Source of the DNA: Muricea muricata
Lineage: Eukaryota; Cnidaria; Anthozoa; Malacalcyonacea; Plexauridae
Assembly (NCBI GenBank): GCA_963855995.1
Contig: OY979717.1
Location: forward strand, 25,439,746-25,503,745
DNA: 64,000 nt
Direction: 5' to 3'
Shown here in pieces: positions 25,041-36,864 of this stretch. The translations under genes and the position numbers were made by a program. The notes under the pieces are model-generated. The model did no database searches, had not been told where the DNA came from, and saw only the letters and a program-made list of their open reading frames with translations. The stretch's first letter is position 1, and each line of letters starts with the position of its first letter.

Positions 25041-25148
25041 CGCTACCCCGGCCAGCTTTCCGAGTGCTACTTCCACCGTAAATAAGTAGAAGTACTTGTA
25101 CTTCTACTTAGGTGGAAGTAGCACTTGGAGAGCTGGCTGGGGTAGGGG
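25041..25148. repeat. Imperfect palindrome of about 108 bp
   Basis: CTACCCCGGCCAGCTTTCC and GTGCTACTTCCACC on the left are inverted on the right as GGTGGAAGTAGCAC and GGAGAGCTGGCTGGGGTAG, around the core AGTAGAAGTACTTGTACTTC. Confidence 0.75.
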
Positions 25149-25547
25149 GGTTTTTTTATTCAATTTTTCAATTCCCATGGGAATTGAATTTTTAATTAAA
25201 AAGGGGTCACATGTAAATTTTGTAAACAATTTATTGAAAAGAATTTGTATAGACTACAATTTGAATAACAATAAAAAGAGATTAATTTCCACAAATGTGT
25301 ACTTCATTGAATAACAATAGAAGAAAACAGAACACGGCAGAAAAAGAACAATTAACCTTGTGCTTAACACAAGTGAGCAAACATAAGTGAAAGATAAGTA
25401 AAACCAGATAAATTTTTATACTTCAGGATATAAATAATTATGAATCAACTAGAAGTGATAAATTTTGCGAGTTTGACAGAGAAATTTTCCATTGGTAAAT
25501 AAACGCCGAGTTGTTTCACAATTACACGGAAAATATATGGCTCTAAA

Positions 25548-25802
25548 TCACGCAATTGATAAAGTCGAAGTATGTTTTGTTCTCCTTAGAAACGTAGTCA
25601 GCGCATTTTTAATTGTTTTAAATTTATCTTTTGTAAGAAGAGGACGGTAATCCTCAACAGGTCTAACTGAAAAGGTTTTTGAGAGTCCAACTACGATCTC
25701 AACTTCCAGGGGGGAAGAAACCCGCAGAGTACCCGTAAAAAACGCACGACTTTTGGCAGAGCGTTGACTCTCGCTCTCACTAAGCAATAAATACAACTAC
25801 AG
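25548..25802 (-). CDS. Possible terminal exon of an unrecognised gene
   Basis: The minus strand has a good acceptor (TTTTTATTTCTGTAG, ending near 25803). It is followed by about 83 open codons to the TGA at 25548. The composition looks coding (PLEVEIVVGLSKTF, RPVEDYRPLLTKDKFK), with mixed charged and hydrophobic residues rather than simple repeats. I do not recognise a family. No partner exon is established, and the next several kilobases upstream are non-coding. Confidence 0.35.
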
Positions 25803-28195
25803 AAATAAAAAGCGTTTTTGCTAATAGAAAGATACGATTTTCATGAGCTGTTTCTTTAAAAGTCCAGAGAAAATAAAGTCTTTTTGCTATGTAAAGATTA
25901 AGCACACATGAAGCCCAGAGAAAATGTTTTTACAGATTGAAAAACTGTTCCAAACGTCGAAACCTCGAGAGAAAATGATTAGTTTGTATACTGATTGAAA
26001 TATCAAATTGAAAAGGTTATGAAATTTTCACATTCAGAGCCATATATTTTTCTGATTGTGCTTTTAACCTGACAATGTCGAATTGATCACATATTATCAA
26101 CTTCATTTTTCGAACAAAGAATACATGCTGCACAGACGAAAATTTAAATATTTTTAAGGATATTGTGCAGAGCACAAAATTTCAGAAACAAACCCTTTGA
26201 AAATTCTATTTGGCCAAAAAGTTCTCATGTGCACCATTTGTACCCTTATTTGTAGCAAAGGCATCTCATTTCGTGAGGTGTGCGATGCTTTTTACGCAAA
26301 TTATGGTAATTTAGTTGGAATAACATTTAGGAGTACCCTGCCAATCATAATTTTATTTCCTTTATGTTAACCTAAGTATATTTTTTCATATAAAAAGAGC
26401 TGTCTAATTCATGATCCCTGTAAAACCTTTTGGGTTCCAAGTTAATACTGAAGTTACTCAATAGTGGAGCAGTCTTTAATTTAACGATTTGTCAGAAGTT
26501 CAAAAATGTACAGCATTAGTGTTACATGATAAAAATGTGTGTAAAAATATTACAGCTTTCCATGGAACAAAGCACTTCGTTGCCTTTTAAAGAACTTATA
26601 GTTTTAACAGTGAAAGAAACAAAACCAAAACATCGAAATATACAAGATTGGTCTTGCATTGGAAAGAAAATGCTTAAGCACTGAATTTGATCAATTTCAA
26701 AAGATATCATTGTCAGATTAAAAACAAATCTCATTGAAGTATAAACTTATCTTTACTTACTTGTCAAAGACCATGTTCAAAAGCCATGTAAACCTGTTTT
26801 CTTATATTATTAATACTATACTATGGTTACAAAGTGGAACTATTTGAAAAGAAAACTTGAACTAAAGCAAACAAAATGAACATATAAAATAACAAATTCT
26901 TTCAACTATTTTCAAATGCCAAAACACAAACTCACCACAACCAGACAATGGAAATAGTTCAGGGAAAAAATTGAAGGTTAAAGAAAATCTCTTGTAAGTA
27001 TAAGAAGACCATTCAAGCTATTTTACCTGATCTTATGCCAGACTATTTTATTTGTGAATAGGAAAGACCCTACATTCAACAAACTAAACTTGGCATGTTA
27101 AGAAATCTGTACAATATAAAATCTAAAATTGCTTAATATTGCTTAACATGACTTATAATTATTTCAAGTCTGATGAACATGAAGAACTCTGATCAGGTAT
27201 AGTTCTCCTGCTTCAGTTCATCTTGATTCCAAATATTAGTTCCACTTTGCAATAATTTCACCTCAAGTACTTCTTCTTGAAGGTAGACAGTTCATTTGAA
27301 AATTAAATTTTGCTCCGATATGTGATTTTCAGATGAACTTTCTAAACTTTCAAATGAACACTCAAAGTCAACTTAAACAAAAGAAGATTGAGATGGTAAA
27401 CCAGGAAACAAAATAAATGTTTTTAAAATGCTTTTTGATTGAATTAATAAAAAATTATATCACAATTTTGATGTTCAGGTAGAGATATATTTTCCATTGA
27501 CAGAAAACTTAGCAATACAAAATTAGCAGCAAATTTCATGGACACATTTAGTAAGTAAAGAATTATATTTGTTTTTGATAAAACCACCTCAATCTTCACA
27601 TTTGCTTAATCAGTACAACATTACAATTTCAAATAATGACAAACTTTAATTGCTTTAGAGTATCTGGAAAAACATTTGAACCAAAAATTCATTTTTAAAA
27701 ATAAATTTGTCGGATTGGAATAATCGTTAAATGCATTTGGGTCTAAAACAACCAATTTTTCTCAGAAAAAGATTTTAAAATTGCTATGTAGAAATACAGT
27801 CAATGGTTACTAAGTGTCAAACACAGCGTGGTTTTGAATGATGAGAGAATTACATTACTGGACTGTATAACATGTTTTTCCTAAAACTTGTTGGACATTA
27901 TATGAATCTCAATTGATCTATAATTTGAATATATTTCATTTGATGTTAACCGCCTGCAAAATGAAATTGCATTTACAGAACATGCTTAACTGCAATAGGA
28001 AATTGATCTATTTGCATGACACTTTTAGGATTAAGTGAAGCTATTTTTAATGCTCCCTGTCTTATGTCCCTTTCACAGAACACAATAATTGTGATGAATG
28101 GCATAACATGTTCTCAAAAAATTAGCCATTACAGACATTTAATTGAAGGCTTAAGTATGTAGTTAGTTAAGTATGGAGAGTTAACTTGATTCTAG
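25803..28195. other. AT-rich non-coding DNA
   Basis: No gene, domain or clear repeat seen. Confidence 0.5.
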
Positions 28196-28292
28196 CATGA
28201 AATCTGTAAATTATTTTTCTATATGTAAATATGCAATTCAGCCTCTGGGCTTTCATATACTTTTAATAAACCATCATTCATTCATTCATGTT
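28196..28292 (+). repeat. Possible CR1/L2-like LINE 3' tail
   Basis: TATGTAAATATGCAATTCAG, then GCCTCTGGGCTTTCATATAC and AATAAACCATCATTCATTCA. A 3' tail ending in ATTC repeats is typical of CR1/L2-type LINEs. The assignment is from memory of such tails. Confidence 0.4.
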
Positions 28293-28900
28293 GTCCTGAA
28301 AACATTACCAAAACTGCTACCAAGATTTTTGTTTTGAATTTTTTTGAGGCTTTTACATGTTTTTATAAAACCAAAGAAAAATAATTCAACCAAACAAGAC
28401 TTTTTTACTTTCAGAAAACAATAAGCTCATCATTATTTGACATTTTAAAAATTAAAATGCTTTGCAAATTGCTATGAGATTTTCCATGCAGTGATCACAC
28501 AAAATAATGATCTATTTGGATGAGAATAACTGTACATTACGTTCACTGACTAGCACTCGTGAGAAAATAAATATATTTCTTCTAAAACATAAACATAGCC
28601 ACTTCTTGTGAGAAACACTATACAATCTGCAAAGCATCTCAATTTAAAACAACAAAGCATAAAAATATTAAGACCTTTTGAGCACATTTCATCAACATTG
28701 TTCACTTTCTCATCATTGACCCCGCCAGATTAGCATTCATAAAACTTTCATTGCTATACCATAGGTCTACAAAATGTTAAAATATAACTATAAGCAAATT
28801 AAAATTTTACTAGACATGGGTAAATCTCAGTACATGTAGCGAGCATATGTTCTTACTCAAATCAGTAGAGTATAAAAACCAATACCAGCCGACAATTTCA
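28293..28900. other. AT-rich non-coding DNA
   Basis: Nothing recognised. Confidence 0.5.
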
Positions 28901-29117
28901 AAAAATATAGTACAAAATATAATCCGAAGATTAGCATCTTGAAACCCAAAATATGAGTTAAGCAAGAAAATTGAGTGAGTTTTTAATATTTCGAATTTAT
29001 TACAAAATGTATACAAGTTGGCATGCCATGATGACATCATCACTCAATTTTCTTGCTTAACTCATATTTTGGGTTTCAAGATGCTAATCTTCGGATTATG
29101 TTTTGTACTATATTTTC
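28901..29117. repeat. Inverted repeat with 77-bp arms and 60-bp spacer
   Basis: The arm at about 28902-28978 is the near-perfect inverse of 29040-29117 (for example CTTGAAACCCAAAATATGAG against its inverse). The word CAGTAGAGTAT stands in direct orientation just outside both arms (28863 and 29117), which may be a target duplication of a foldback insertion. Confidence 0.8.
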
Positions 29118-29311
29118 AGTAGAGTATCTTTCTGTAAGTAAAAAAAAACAGTTTAAAAATATGCACATGGTATGTTGCAGTTTTACTATGTAGCATGGTA
29201 ATGTCATACAATTAGGCTTATGCGAAATGTGAATGTCTTTGCATTTCATTAACTGCATTTTTGCTTCAGGGAAAGCCACTCTACTGATTTTTGTAATATT
29301 TTGTTTTACCA

Positions 29312-29552
29312 GGGGCCCGTTGTTCGAAGCCCGTTTAGCTTAAACAGTGGTTAAGCTCAAAATAGAAACCAAGTTTATAGATTCATTCAACAACCAGACT
29401 AAAAGTTTTGAACCTTAATAGAATGATTATGCTTACAACTACATATTTACTGCAAAATATTTAAGTTAACTGTTCAACGAGTGATGTAAGAGTGTTATTT
29501 AATTTTGACTTATCCACCATTTACGCTAAACGGGCTTCGAACAACCGGCCCC
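29312..29552. mobile_element. MITE with GGGGCC..TTGTTCGAAG ends
   Basis: The left end GGGGCCCGTTGTTCGAAGCC continues to CGTTTAGC and is inverted at the right end (GCTAAACGGGCTTCGAACAA, then CCGGCCCC). It is 241 bp long. No clear target duplication, so the superfamily is left open. Confidence 0.75.
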
Positions 29553-30494
29553 AGGAGGGCAAAATAACCACAACAAATATCAATTACTGTGTATCCGTAT
29601 TACATAACACAGCCTGTCAATTTTGCCTGCCAGAAGAAACAGGAGTACCCAAAGAAACCCACAATTGCTGCAAAACTTTGACTCATCAATACTCTTTTCA
29701 CAAGAACAATGTTCAAATCAGATTTAAACCCCAGTCAAACCACACTCAATGTCTGGTACTTGGCAACTATTGTATGGTACTTTCCAAGTTAATTGCAAGG
29801 GAAAATTATACGGACTGCAATAGAAAATTATGGTGCCTTATAATTTGCAACTTTACTGCTCAAAAATACACAGACTTTTCTTACATATCAGCACAAAAAC
29901 TAACAGCAGAATTCATCTAAACTGCAGTTCTTACTTCGGCAATCAGGCATCACGAGGATAAGGCACGCTTTGATACCACACGTGCAAATTTCAGACTTTG
30001 CATGATCAAATATTTCGTTAAAATCAGCCTTGATTGCCACAACATTTATATATATCAGAGATATAGACGCTCTGCTACAACTACTGGTAAAAGACAACGT
30101 ATATTACCTTGAAATAAAGGCAAGATTGTTTGAATATCTTCGATAAACTTGAAGGATTTCTGCATTTTATTCTGATCAAAATTGAAATTTTGCCATTTTG
30201 GCGAGTCCGTTCCGACCTGCCGACGAAAACATCCGACATCTTGCGTAAGCACCTAAGCACAGTCAGAGAGCACAGTAATGCAGATGAGATGGTTTGGAAA
30301 GTGGGCGGAGTTTCGGGACATGTCTTTGATCCATGCTTAGAAGGATCACGTGCCAACTTTCATTTCCATTAACTGTGACGTAAGTAGTCGATGGTTCCAA
30401 GCAATCAAAAACTGATCCAAGGAGGAGAGGGGGGGGGGGTGTTCTGTACATATGTATTTTTATCGTTATAACTACAGTCAGTAGTTATTATAGA
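29553..30494. other. No secure gene
   Basis: A run of G (near 30431) and several short open stretches. A minus-strand stretch ending in a GTAATA donor at about 30108 could be a first exon, but nothing confirms it. Confidence 0.3.
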
Positions 30495-30716
30495 TCAATA
30501 ATAGAAAATCCTTATTGGACCTCTAAAAAGAACAGTTTAGAACTGATAGAGCTATCCAGTGTAAATAAAGTTATTTTAGTTTAGGTTTCTTCCTGTAATA
30601 ACATTTGATCAATAAGAGATGATCCTTACTGGACCTCCAGGAAGAACAGTTTAGAGCTAATAGAGCTTTCCTGTATAAATAAAGTTTGTTTAGTTCAGGT
30701 TTCCTCCTGTAGTAAC
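30495..30716. repeat. Tandem repeat, unit 114 bp, split by a gypsy insertion
   Basis: Units start GATCAATAA at 30495 and 30609. The second unit is cut at 30716 and its continuation resumes after the gypsy element at 35274, with a third start at 35278. Confidence 0.85.
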
Positions 30717-30890
30717 TGTAGTATTCAATTATTCAATCAGATAATTTGGGTTTGTTGATTGACATGAAAATGATTAATATGCATGCACATGATTGTAATG
30801 TGATAGTTAGTGTGTATGTGACAGTGTAGCAGTAAACAACGAATAAAGATATAAAATAACTGGTGTACATGAAGCTGAGAGAATACTAAA
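30717..30890 (+). repeat. 5' LTR of the young gypsy element
   Basis: 174 bp. AATAAAG near 30841 could serve polyadenylation. It is near-identical to the 3' LTR. Confidence 0.95.
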
Positions 30891-30891
30891 T

Positions 30892-30902
30892 TGGCGACGA
30901 GG
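30892..30902 (+). promoter_or_regulatory. Primer-binding site of the young gypsy element
   Basis: TGGCGACGAGG begins one base after the LTR. The tRNA used was not determined. Confidence 0.7.
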
Positions 30903-30943
30903 ATAAAGGAGCAATAATAAGGGATACAGACACGTAAATTGTA

Positions 30944-32617
30944 ATGTCCGACGACGAAGGAATTACACAACCACAACCGATGGTACAAATCATGCAATCC
31001 GTTGCAATTACGCCAATGCCAGAATTTTGCCCTGATGCTAAACTAGGAACAAGCCTAGCGACGAAATGGAACAACTGGCAATCAGATTTCGATATGTATT
31101 TGACAGCGAGTGGTATTACAGACCCAACGAGAAAACGTGCGTTGTTATTGTATCAAGCTGGCCCAAGAGTGCGCGAAATATTTAAACAAATTCCAGACAC
31201 AGGAACTAGTGCGGACTATGACACTGCAAAGGACAAACTTAAAGCCCATTTTGATCCACAGAAAAACAAACGATATGAAGTCTACCGTTTCCGACAGGCA
31301 ACGCAAGAGAGTAACGAAACATTAGACCAATTTCACACGAGGCTTCGTACGATGGCAGAGACCTGTGAGTTTACCGACATAGAATTTGAAATCGAAGAAC
31401 AAATAATTATTGGTGGCAGATCGTCAAAAATACGCAAACGGGCTCTACGCGATCCGACGTTTGACTTAAAGGCTATGCTTATTGAAGTGCGTCGAGACGA
31501 GCAAAGTACATTTCAGACGAAAGAAATCGAATCCAAAGAAACAAAAGACGGTGAAACGAATAGACTAGCACAGCAACATGGGAATAATATCAGTAATTAC
31601 AAATCAACTTGCAAGAATTATGGTCGTGAGTTTCCACATAAGGGCGCGTGTCCAGCGAGAGGCAAAACATGCAACAATTGCGGAAAACCAAACCATTTTG
31701 CTACAGTGTGTCGAGCAAAACAAAACCCGATTCGGATACCAAGAAAGACGAGGAAAAACAAACAACATGGACACAGAAATATCAGAACGCTAGACACTGA
31801 ACAAAATTCGAGTTCTGACGAAGAATATTTATATACAGTTACCGACGCAAAACCTGATAACAAAGTTAATGTCACCGTGGGTGGTAGTAAATTTAAAATA
31901 GCTGTAGACACGGGCGCGACAATTAACGTCATAGACTATGGCACTTTCGAGCAGATGAAAGATATAAAACTGACTCGCACGGACATGAAAGCTTATGCCT
32001 ATAGTAAGAAATCTCCAGTGGAATTTATCGGTAAATTCGAAGCGGTTATAGAAACAAAGAAACGTATGTCGGTTGCTACTTTCTTTGTTGTGAAAGCCAA
32101 ACATTGTGGAAATTTGTTATCACTAAATACGGCACAAGAACTCGGACTCGTTAGTTTGCACTTGAACAAACTTACATCAAAAGACGCGGCATTAGATCAC
32201 ATCCTTCAAAAGCACTCAACAGTATTTACGGGCTCTGGTAAGCTACACGGTACACAGATCAAGTTAGACATTGATAAAACAAAAGTACCCAAAGCACAAC
32301 CCCAACGACGAATACCTTACCACATACGAGAAAAGGTAAAAACAGCGATACACGAGCTCGAGAAACAAGATATAATTGAACGAGTACCTGACAACGAAGC
32401 TACTCCCTGGGTTTCACCCATAGTAGCGGTCCCGAAAAAAGACGGACAGGTTCGCATTTGCGTTGATATGAGACTACCAAACGAAGCGATTCGACGAGTG
32501 CGACACCCAATACCGACTGTAAACGACATAAGTCTTTCGTTGAATGGTGCGCAGTACTTTTCTAAATTAGATTTAAGTCAGGCGTATCATCAGCTTGAAT
32601 TAGAAGAACAATTCTAG
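30944..32617 (+). pseudogene. gag-pol: Gypsy gag-protease-RT (first part), ends at a frame break
   Basis: 557 residues from the ATG at 30944. The first 190 or so are Gag-like (FDPQKNKRYEVYRFRQA, ETLDQFHTRLRTMAE). A zinc-knuckle region follows: one CCHC box (CNNCGKPNHFATVC, about 31670) is intact, and the box before it has lost a Cys (CKNYG). Protease has the active-site motif AVDTGATINV (about 31900). RT begins near 32290 with TPWVSPIVAVPKKDGQ and reaches FSKLDLSQAYHQLELEE, which includes the first catalytic Asp. A stop at 32615-32617 follows a one-base frame change. RT continues in the next frame. Confidence 0.9.
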
Positions 32618-33590
32618 GTACATTACAACTTTCAGCACGCATTTAGGTTTGTATAGATATAAAAGACTAAACTATGGAACTAACGCTGCGGCCGAAATGT
32701 TCCAATATACCCTTAAAACAGCATTGCAAGGACTTACCGGAGTTAAGAATATCGCGGATGATATTATCATCTTTGGCTCAACAAGAAGCGAGCATGACAA
32801 AAACCTTGACGAATGCCTTAAACGATTAACCACGAAGGGACTACGACTGAATCAAAGTAAATGTACTTTTCTAAGCAAACAACTATCATTTTTCGGACAG
32901 ATTTTTACAAAACAGGGGACTCGACCAGATCCTAAAAAGGTTAACGACCTGTTGAATGCACCAAAGCCAACGAATACACATGAAGTTCGAAGTTTCCTTG
33001 GCATGGCAAACTATAGCAGCAAATATATACGGAACTTTGCTACTATTACGGCTCCCTTACGAGAGCTAACGATGAAAAATGTTCGTTTCGAGTGGTCTGC
33101 AACACATGACGCAGCGTTCGAGACGCTCAAGCAGGCACTGACGTCTGCACCTTGCATGTCGTACTTCGACAAGCATAAAGATACGTATGTGACTGTCGAT
33201 GCAAGTCCGGTAGGCATCTCAGCTATTCTATCACAGAAATCGCTGCACGGAAATAGCGACCACCAACAGACAATCGCATACGCTAGTCGAGGTTTGACAG
33301 AGACTGAAAAGAGATATTCCCAGACCGAAAAAGAGGCACTAGCCATAATATGGGCAGTTGAACATTTCCATTTATTTCTTTTTGGAAGTGAGTTCACGTT
33401 AGTGACGGATCATAAACCGTTAGAGATAATTTACGGTAAACGAACAGCCAAAACGTCAGCACGCATAGAGAGATGGGTTCTTCGTTTACAACCCTACTCA
33501 TTCAGGTGTATCAAGCAGGTAGCAACAACCCCGCAGACTATCTATCACGACACCCAACCGCGGAAAGTTGTCGAAAGCAAGAAAAAATGA
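32618..33590 (+). pseudogene. pol: Gypsy RT (second part) and RNase H, frameshifted
   Basis: Continues the RT domain in another frame from about 32620. It has the catalytic IADDIIIFG (about 32755), then the thumb (GTRPDPKKVNDLL, VRSFLGMANYSSKYI). RNase H has its Asp in VTVDASPVGISAIL (about 33195), Glu in SQTEKEALAIIWAVE and Asp in LVTDHKPLEII (about 33405). The reading departs from homologous sequence near 33510, where the following domain continues one base out of frame. All catalytic residues are present, so the breaks are the only visible defects. Confidence 0.9.
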
Positions 33591-34978
33591 CAGAACAGTA
33601 CATTAACTTCGTTGCGCAACACAGTGTGCCTAAAGCCATGACTTTAGCCGAAATAATTGACGCCACTAACTCCGATGCAGTATTAACACAAGTCAAAGAC
33701 GCGATTCGAACAAACAAGTGGGACTCACCTGCGGTAAAACCTTTTAAGTCCGTGAAAGAAGAGTTAACCACCACCTCACAAGGCATTGTCCTAAGAGGAA
33801 CGAGAATCGTAATTCCTGCTGTTCTACAACAAAGAACAATAGATTTAGCCCATCAGGCACATCTTGGTATAGACAAAACGAAAAGCCTCATTAGAGAAAA
33901 AATATGGTTTCCCCAAATAGACAATCGTGTAAAGAGCACTATTGATCATTGCCTTCCCTGTCAGGCAGTTGGACGACCAAACCCACCAGAACCCATTACA
34001 ACCACACGCATGCCTAAACATCCATGGACCACATTACATGTTGACTTCTATGGACCTCTACAAACGAAAGAATATCTACTTGTAGTTATCGACAGATACT
34101 CGCGATTTCCAGAAGTGGACATAGTACATTCCACGAAAGCATCAGCAGTGATACCAAAGCTGGACAGAATGTTTGCAGTTCACGGTATACCTGGTGTCTT
34201 GATCTCCGATAATGGCCCACCATTTAATAGCACTGACTACAAACGATACTTAGAGACTCTAGGTATAACACCTAAATTCTCTACCCCGTTATGGCCTCAA
34301 GGTAATGCACAAGCTGAACGCTTCATGCAAGGTCTAAGAAAAGTCTTGCAAACAGCGAAAATTCAAAATCGACCGTGGAGACAGGAGCTCAGCCGATTCT
34401 TACTACAATACAGAACAACACCCCACAGCTCTATCGGTGTTCCACCTTCCGAGCTATTGTTTAACAGAAAAATTCGAGGAACATTACCAGTGCTTTCTAA
34501 GAATATAATTGTAAATCGACACAAAGAAGCGCGTGAGAAAGAAAGCAGACGGCAAGAATACAACAAGTCATATATCAACAACCGAAGAAACACCAAGAAA
34601 AGTAACATCACGGTTGGAGACTATGTATTGGTTCGACAACCAAAACAAAACAAGCTAACACCACACTTCAGCCAAAAGCCATATCTGGTTATATACAAAA
34701 ATAAAACTGTGATAAAGGCTCGCAGTACAGATGGTCATGAGATAGAACGAAACATTTCGCATTTTAAGAAGTTTCCGAAATCGAGCGATAACGAATCGGA
34801 TGATAGCGATGATCTGAACGATTATCATGATCCTAGACTGAACAGAACGCAAGAAACGCACAGATAGTTAATGACAACAACGAGGACCAAGACCAGGTTA
34901 GAAGATCGACCAGAACCAAAAGAGTACCGGAGAGATATGGACAATCTTTACCATCGAACCTCATTAACGAACTGTACT
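33473..34978 (+). pseudogene. pol: Gypsy integrase and C-terminal tail
   Basis: The first residues are from a shadow frame. The true sequence joins near 33510 (VYQAGSNNPADYLSRHPTA). An HHCC zinc-binding domain (HQAHLGID ... CLPCQ, about 33850-33965) is followed by the DDE core: HVDFYGP (about 34040), ISDNGPPF (about 34205) and NAQAERF (about 34306). All three acidic residues are present. A C-terminal KPYLVIYK region resembles the GPY/F module. There is no chromodomain. The stop at 34867 is followed one frame over by a tail with RRSTRTKRVPERYG (to about 34978), so a third single-base break lies near 34865. Confidence 0.9.
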
Positions 34979-35083
34979 AATATCAGTACAGTGATTCATT
35001 AAGACTATTGACATTATAGCATCTATAGCGTACAGTATATTTTATTGGTTAAATTACGGACTTTAATTAACTTAAATTTAAAC

Positions 35084-35094
35084 AAGGGGAATGG
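35084..35094 (+). promoter_or_regulatory. Polypurine tract of the young gypsy element
   Basis: AAGGGGAATGG immediately precedes the 3' LTR and would prime plus-strand synthesis. Confidence 0.75.
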
Positions 35095-35268
35095 TGTAGT
35101 ATTCAATTATTCAATCAGATAATTTGGGTTTGTTGATTGACATGAAAATGATTAATATGCATGCACATGATTGTAATGTGATAGTTAGTGTGTATGTGAC
35201 AGTGTAGCAATAAACAACGAATAAAGATATATAATAACTGGTGTACATGAAGCTGAGAGAATACTAAA
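35095..35268 (+). repeat. 3' LTR of the young gypsy element
   Basis: 174 bp, flanked by GTAAC. It differs from the 5' LTR at about two sites. Confidence 0.95.
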
Positions 35269-35273
35269 GTAAC

Positions 35274-35345
35274 ACTGGATCAATAAGAGATGATCTTTAC
35301 TGGACTTCTAGGAAGAACAGTTCAGAACTGAGAAAGCAATATTTG
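35274..35345. repeat. Continuation of the 114-bp tandem repeat
   Basis: GATCAATAAGAGATGATC.. here matches the unit at 30609, so the gypsy element inserted inside this array. Confidence 0.8.
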
Positions 35346-35459
35346 TTCAACAGAAAGAGCTTTAATATTATTTAAAATATTTATTAGTGCAACTTCACAA
35401 ATAAGTATTACACTACAGAGCAAAGTTCGTCTTTCAGTTTATCATAAAATATTCACAGT

Positions 35460-36864
35460 CTATTTAGTGGCTGGTGCAGGGTTGAGGAATCCTGGTGCTT
35501 TGTTTGCAGCTCTTGATGGGGGCAAAACCAAGAACTTTTTGAATATTCTGTAAAAGAAATGAAAAATACGTGTTGGTTGTTATATCAAGTTACAAGTACT
35601 CCGTTTAGCAGTTGATAACGCACCCCAGGAATTACTACATACCTGCCTAATAGACATTGTACATAAGATATACAGAGGATACTACCCGAGGTACAATCTT
35701 CGGAGGTACAATGGCCCAGGGTACAATAATATCGAGGTACAAACTTTTTTATCATCGAATTTAATTACTCCGTGCAAAATTGTTTTTCGGTAATTGATTG
35801 CAGATAATATAGAAAAAAGTATTAACAAAATGTGATACCGGTTATTGTTCTTGTTAAAAAGGTCGAATATGGAGTTTACAAGATGTTCCTTGTACGTTTG
35901 CATGGTGAATATCAATCGAAGTATTATTAAGATTGCACTGTTATTAGCACTGATAAAGAACCGAGCTTACGGGTTCGAAAGCTTACTGTGATAGTAAATT
36001 TATGTGGTGTTTCCACAAAATTATACTTTGATTTAAAATTAAACAATAATAATTATTATCTAAAAATAAAAATTATTATCACGAAATAACGTTGCAACTC
36101 TCCGTGGTGCAGTGAAAAGCACAAAAACACATAAGATCTTTCACTGCTTGAAACTATATAAACAGCATTCGACGTTGCGATCTATAAAAACAGACAATGT
36201 AATAAAATATTAAAAAACTGCGAAAAACAAATCAAAAAGTCAAATCAAAAAAGTAAACAGACAAACAGATAAACTAAGACAAAGACAGACAATCTAAACT
36301 AAAATACATAAAATATTTAAGCAAAGTAAATAACTTAGCACGTATCGAGTCCGATTGTTTGTTCACTGATTGTTTGTTCAAACAATACACACTCGAACTT
36401 GCTTCGACATTTTTTCAATACTTTGAAGCAACCATCGACTCTCGCGGTATTTTCTCCATGCTCTATCATGTGTTGACCAATCAAGGACCCCTTGTGCTCT
36501 TCAATGCGTTGTACTGTTTATACTCATATATATTATTATTATTAACTTGCGCAATTGATTAAACGTCATTTGTCAACGTCATTTGTAAACGTCATTTAAA
36601 CAATTTTAACTGTAAAAATCATCTATATTTGTTCTTCAATAAAACTTTTATCGCTTACGTTTGTCTCGAAATCTATTTCAAAAAGTTTGTTGATAATTTT
36701 TATTGAAACGAAAATTGAACTTGCAAACAAAGTGGAAACGGCAAAATAAATTGACAAACTTACATTAACTCTATCTCTGGATCGTTGTTGACATCGGTTG
36801 GTCTCGTTTTATCATGCTGCATGGTTTCATGCGGTTGGCATTCTCTCTTCATAGAAGATCACGC
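35460..36864 (-). CDS. Two linked downstream exons of the UBXN6-like gene (probable)
   Basis: Minus-strand exon at about 36764-36864 (acceptor CTACAG, donor GTAAGT) and terminal exon 35460-35547 (acceptor TTCTTTTACAG). They join in phase (split codon AT|A) into one open reading that ends at TAG 35460-35462, with segments DVNNDPEIEL and FLVLPPSRAANKAPGFLNP. By position they follow the UBX exons. However, the reading at the start of the 36764 exon has a TGA in this frame, and a neighbouring frame gives a beta-strand-like GVIFYEE. Either the junction carries an indel or these exons belong to an alternative end. The C-terminal sequence is not recognised. Confidence 0.45.
35548..36763. other. Intron-like DNA of the UBXN6-like gene
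   Basis: No other gene seen. A short cluster of GAGGTACAA-type repeats lies at about 35678-35740. Confidence 0.4.

Larger units (their letters stand above)
30717..35268 (+). mobile_element. Complete Ty3/gypsy LTR retrotransposon, recent
   Basis: Two 174-bp LTRs (30717-30890 and 35095-35268) differ at about two positions. They start TGTAGTATTC and end GAATACTAAA. The target duplication GTAAC is exact (30712-30716 and 35269-35273). A primer-binding site (TGGCGACGAGG) follows the 5' LTR, and a purine tract (AAGGGGAATGG) precedes the 3' LTR. The internal order is gag, protease, RT, RNase H, integrase, which defines gypsy type. The readings are broken by three single-base frame changes. Confidence 0.95.

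Noticed and set aside
29492..29920. 142-codon plus-strand reading
   Set aside because: It begins inside a MITE and has no recognisable domain or splice context. Probably chance.
30081..30356. Possible first exon on minus with a GTAATA donor
   Set aside because: Several overlapping frames are equally plausible and no downstream exon was found.
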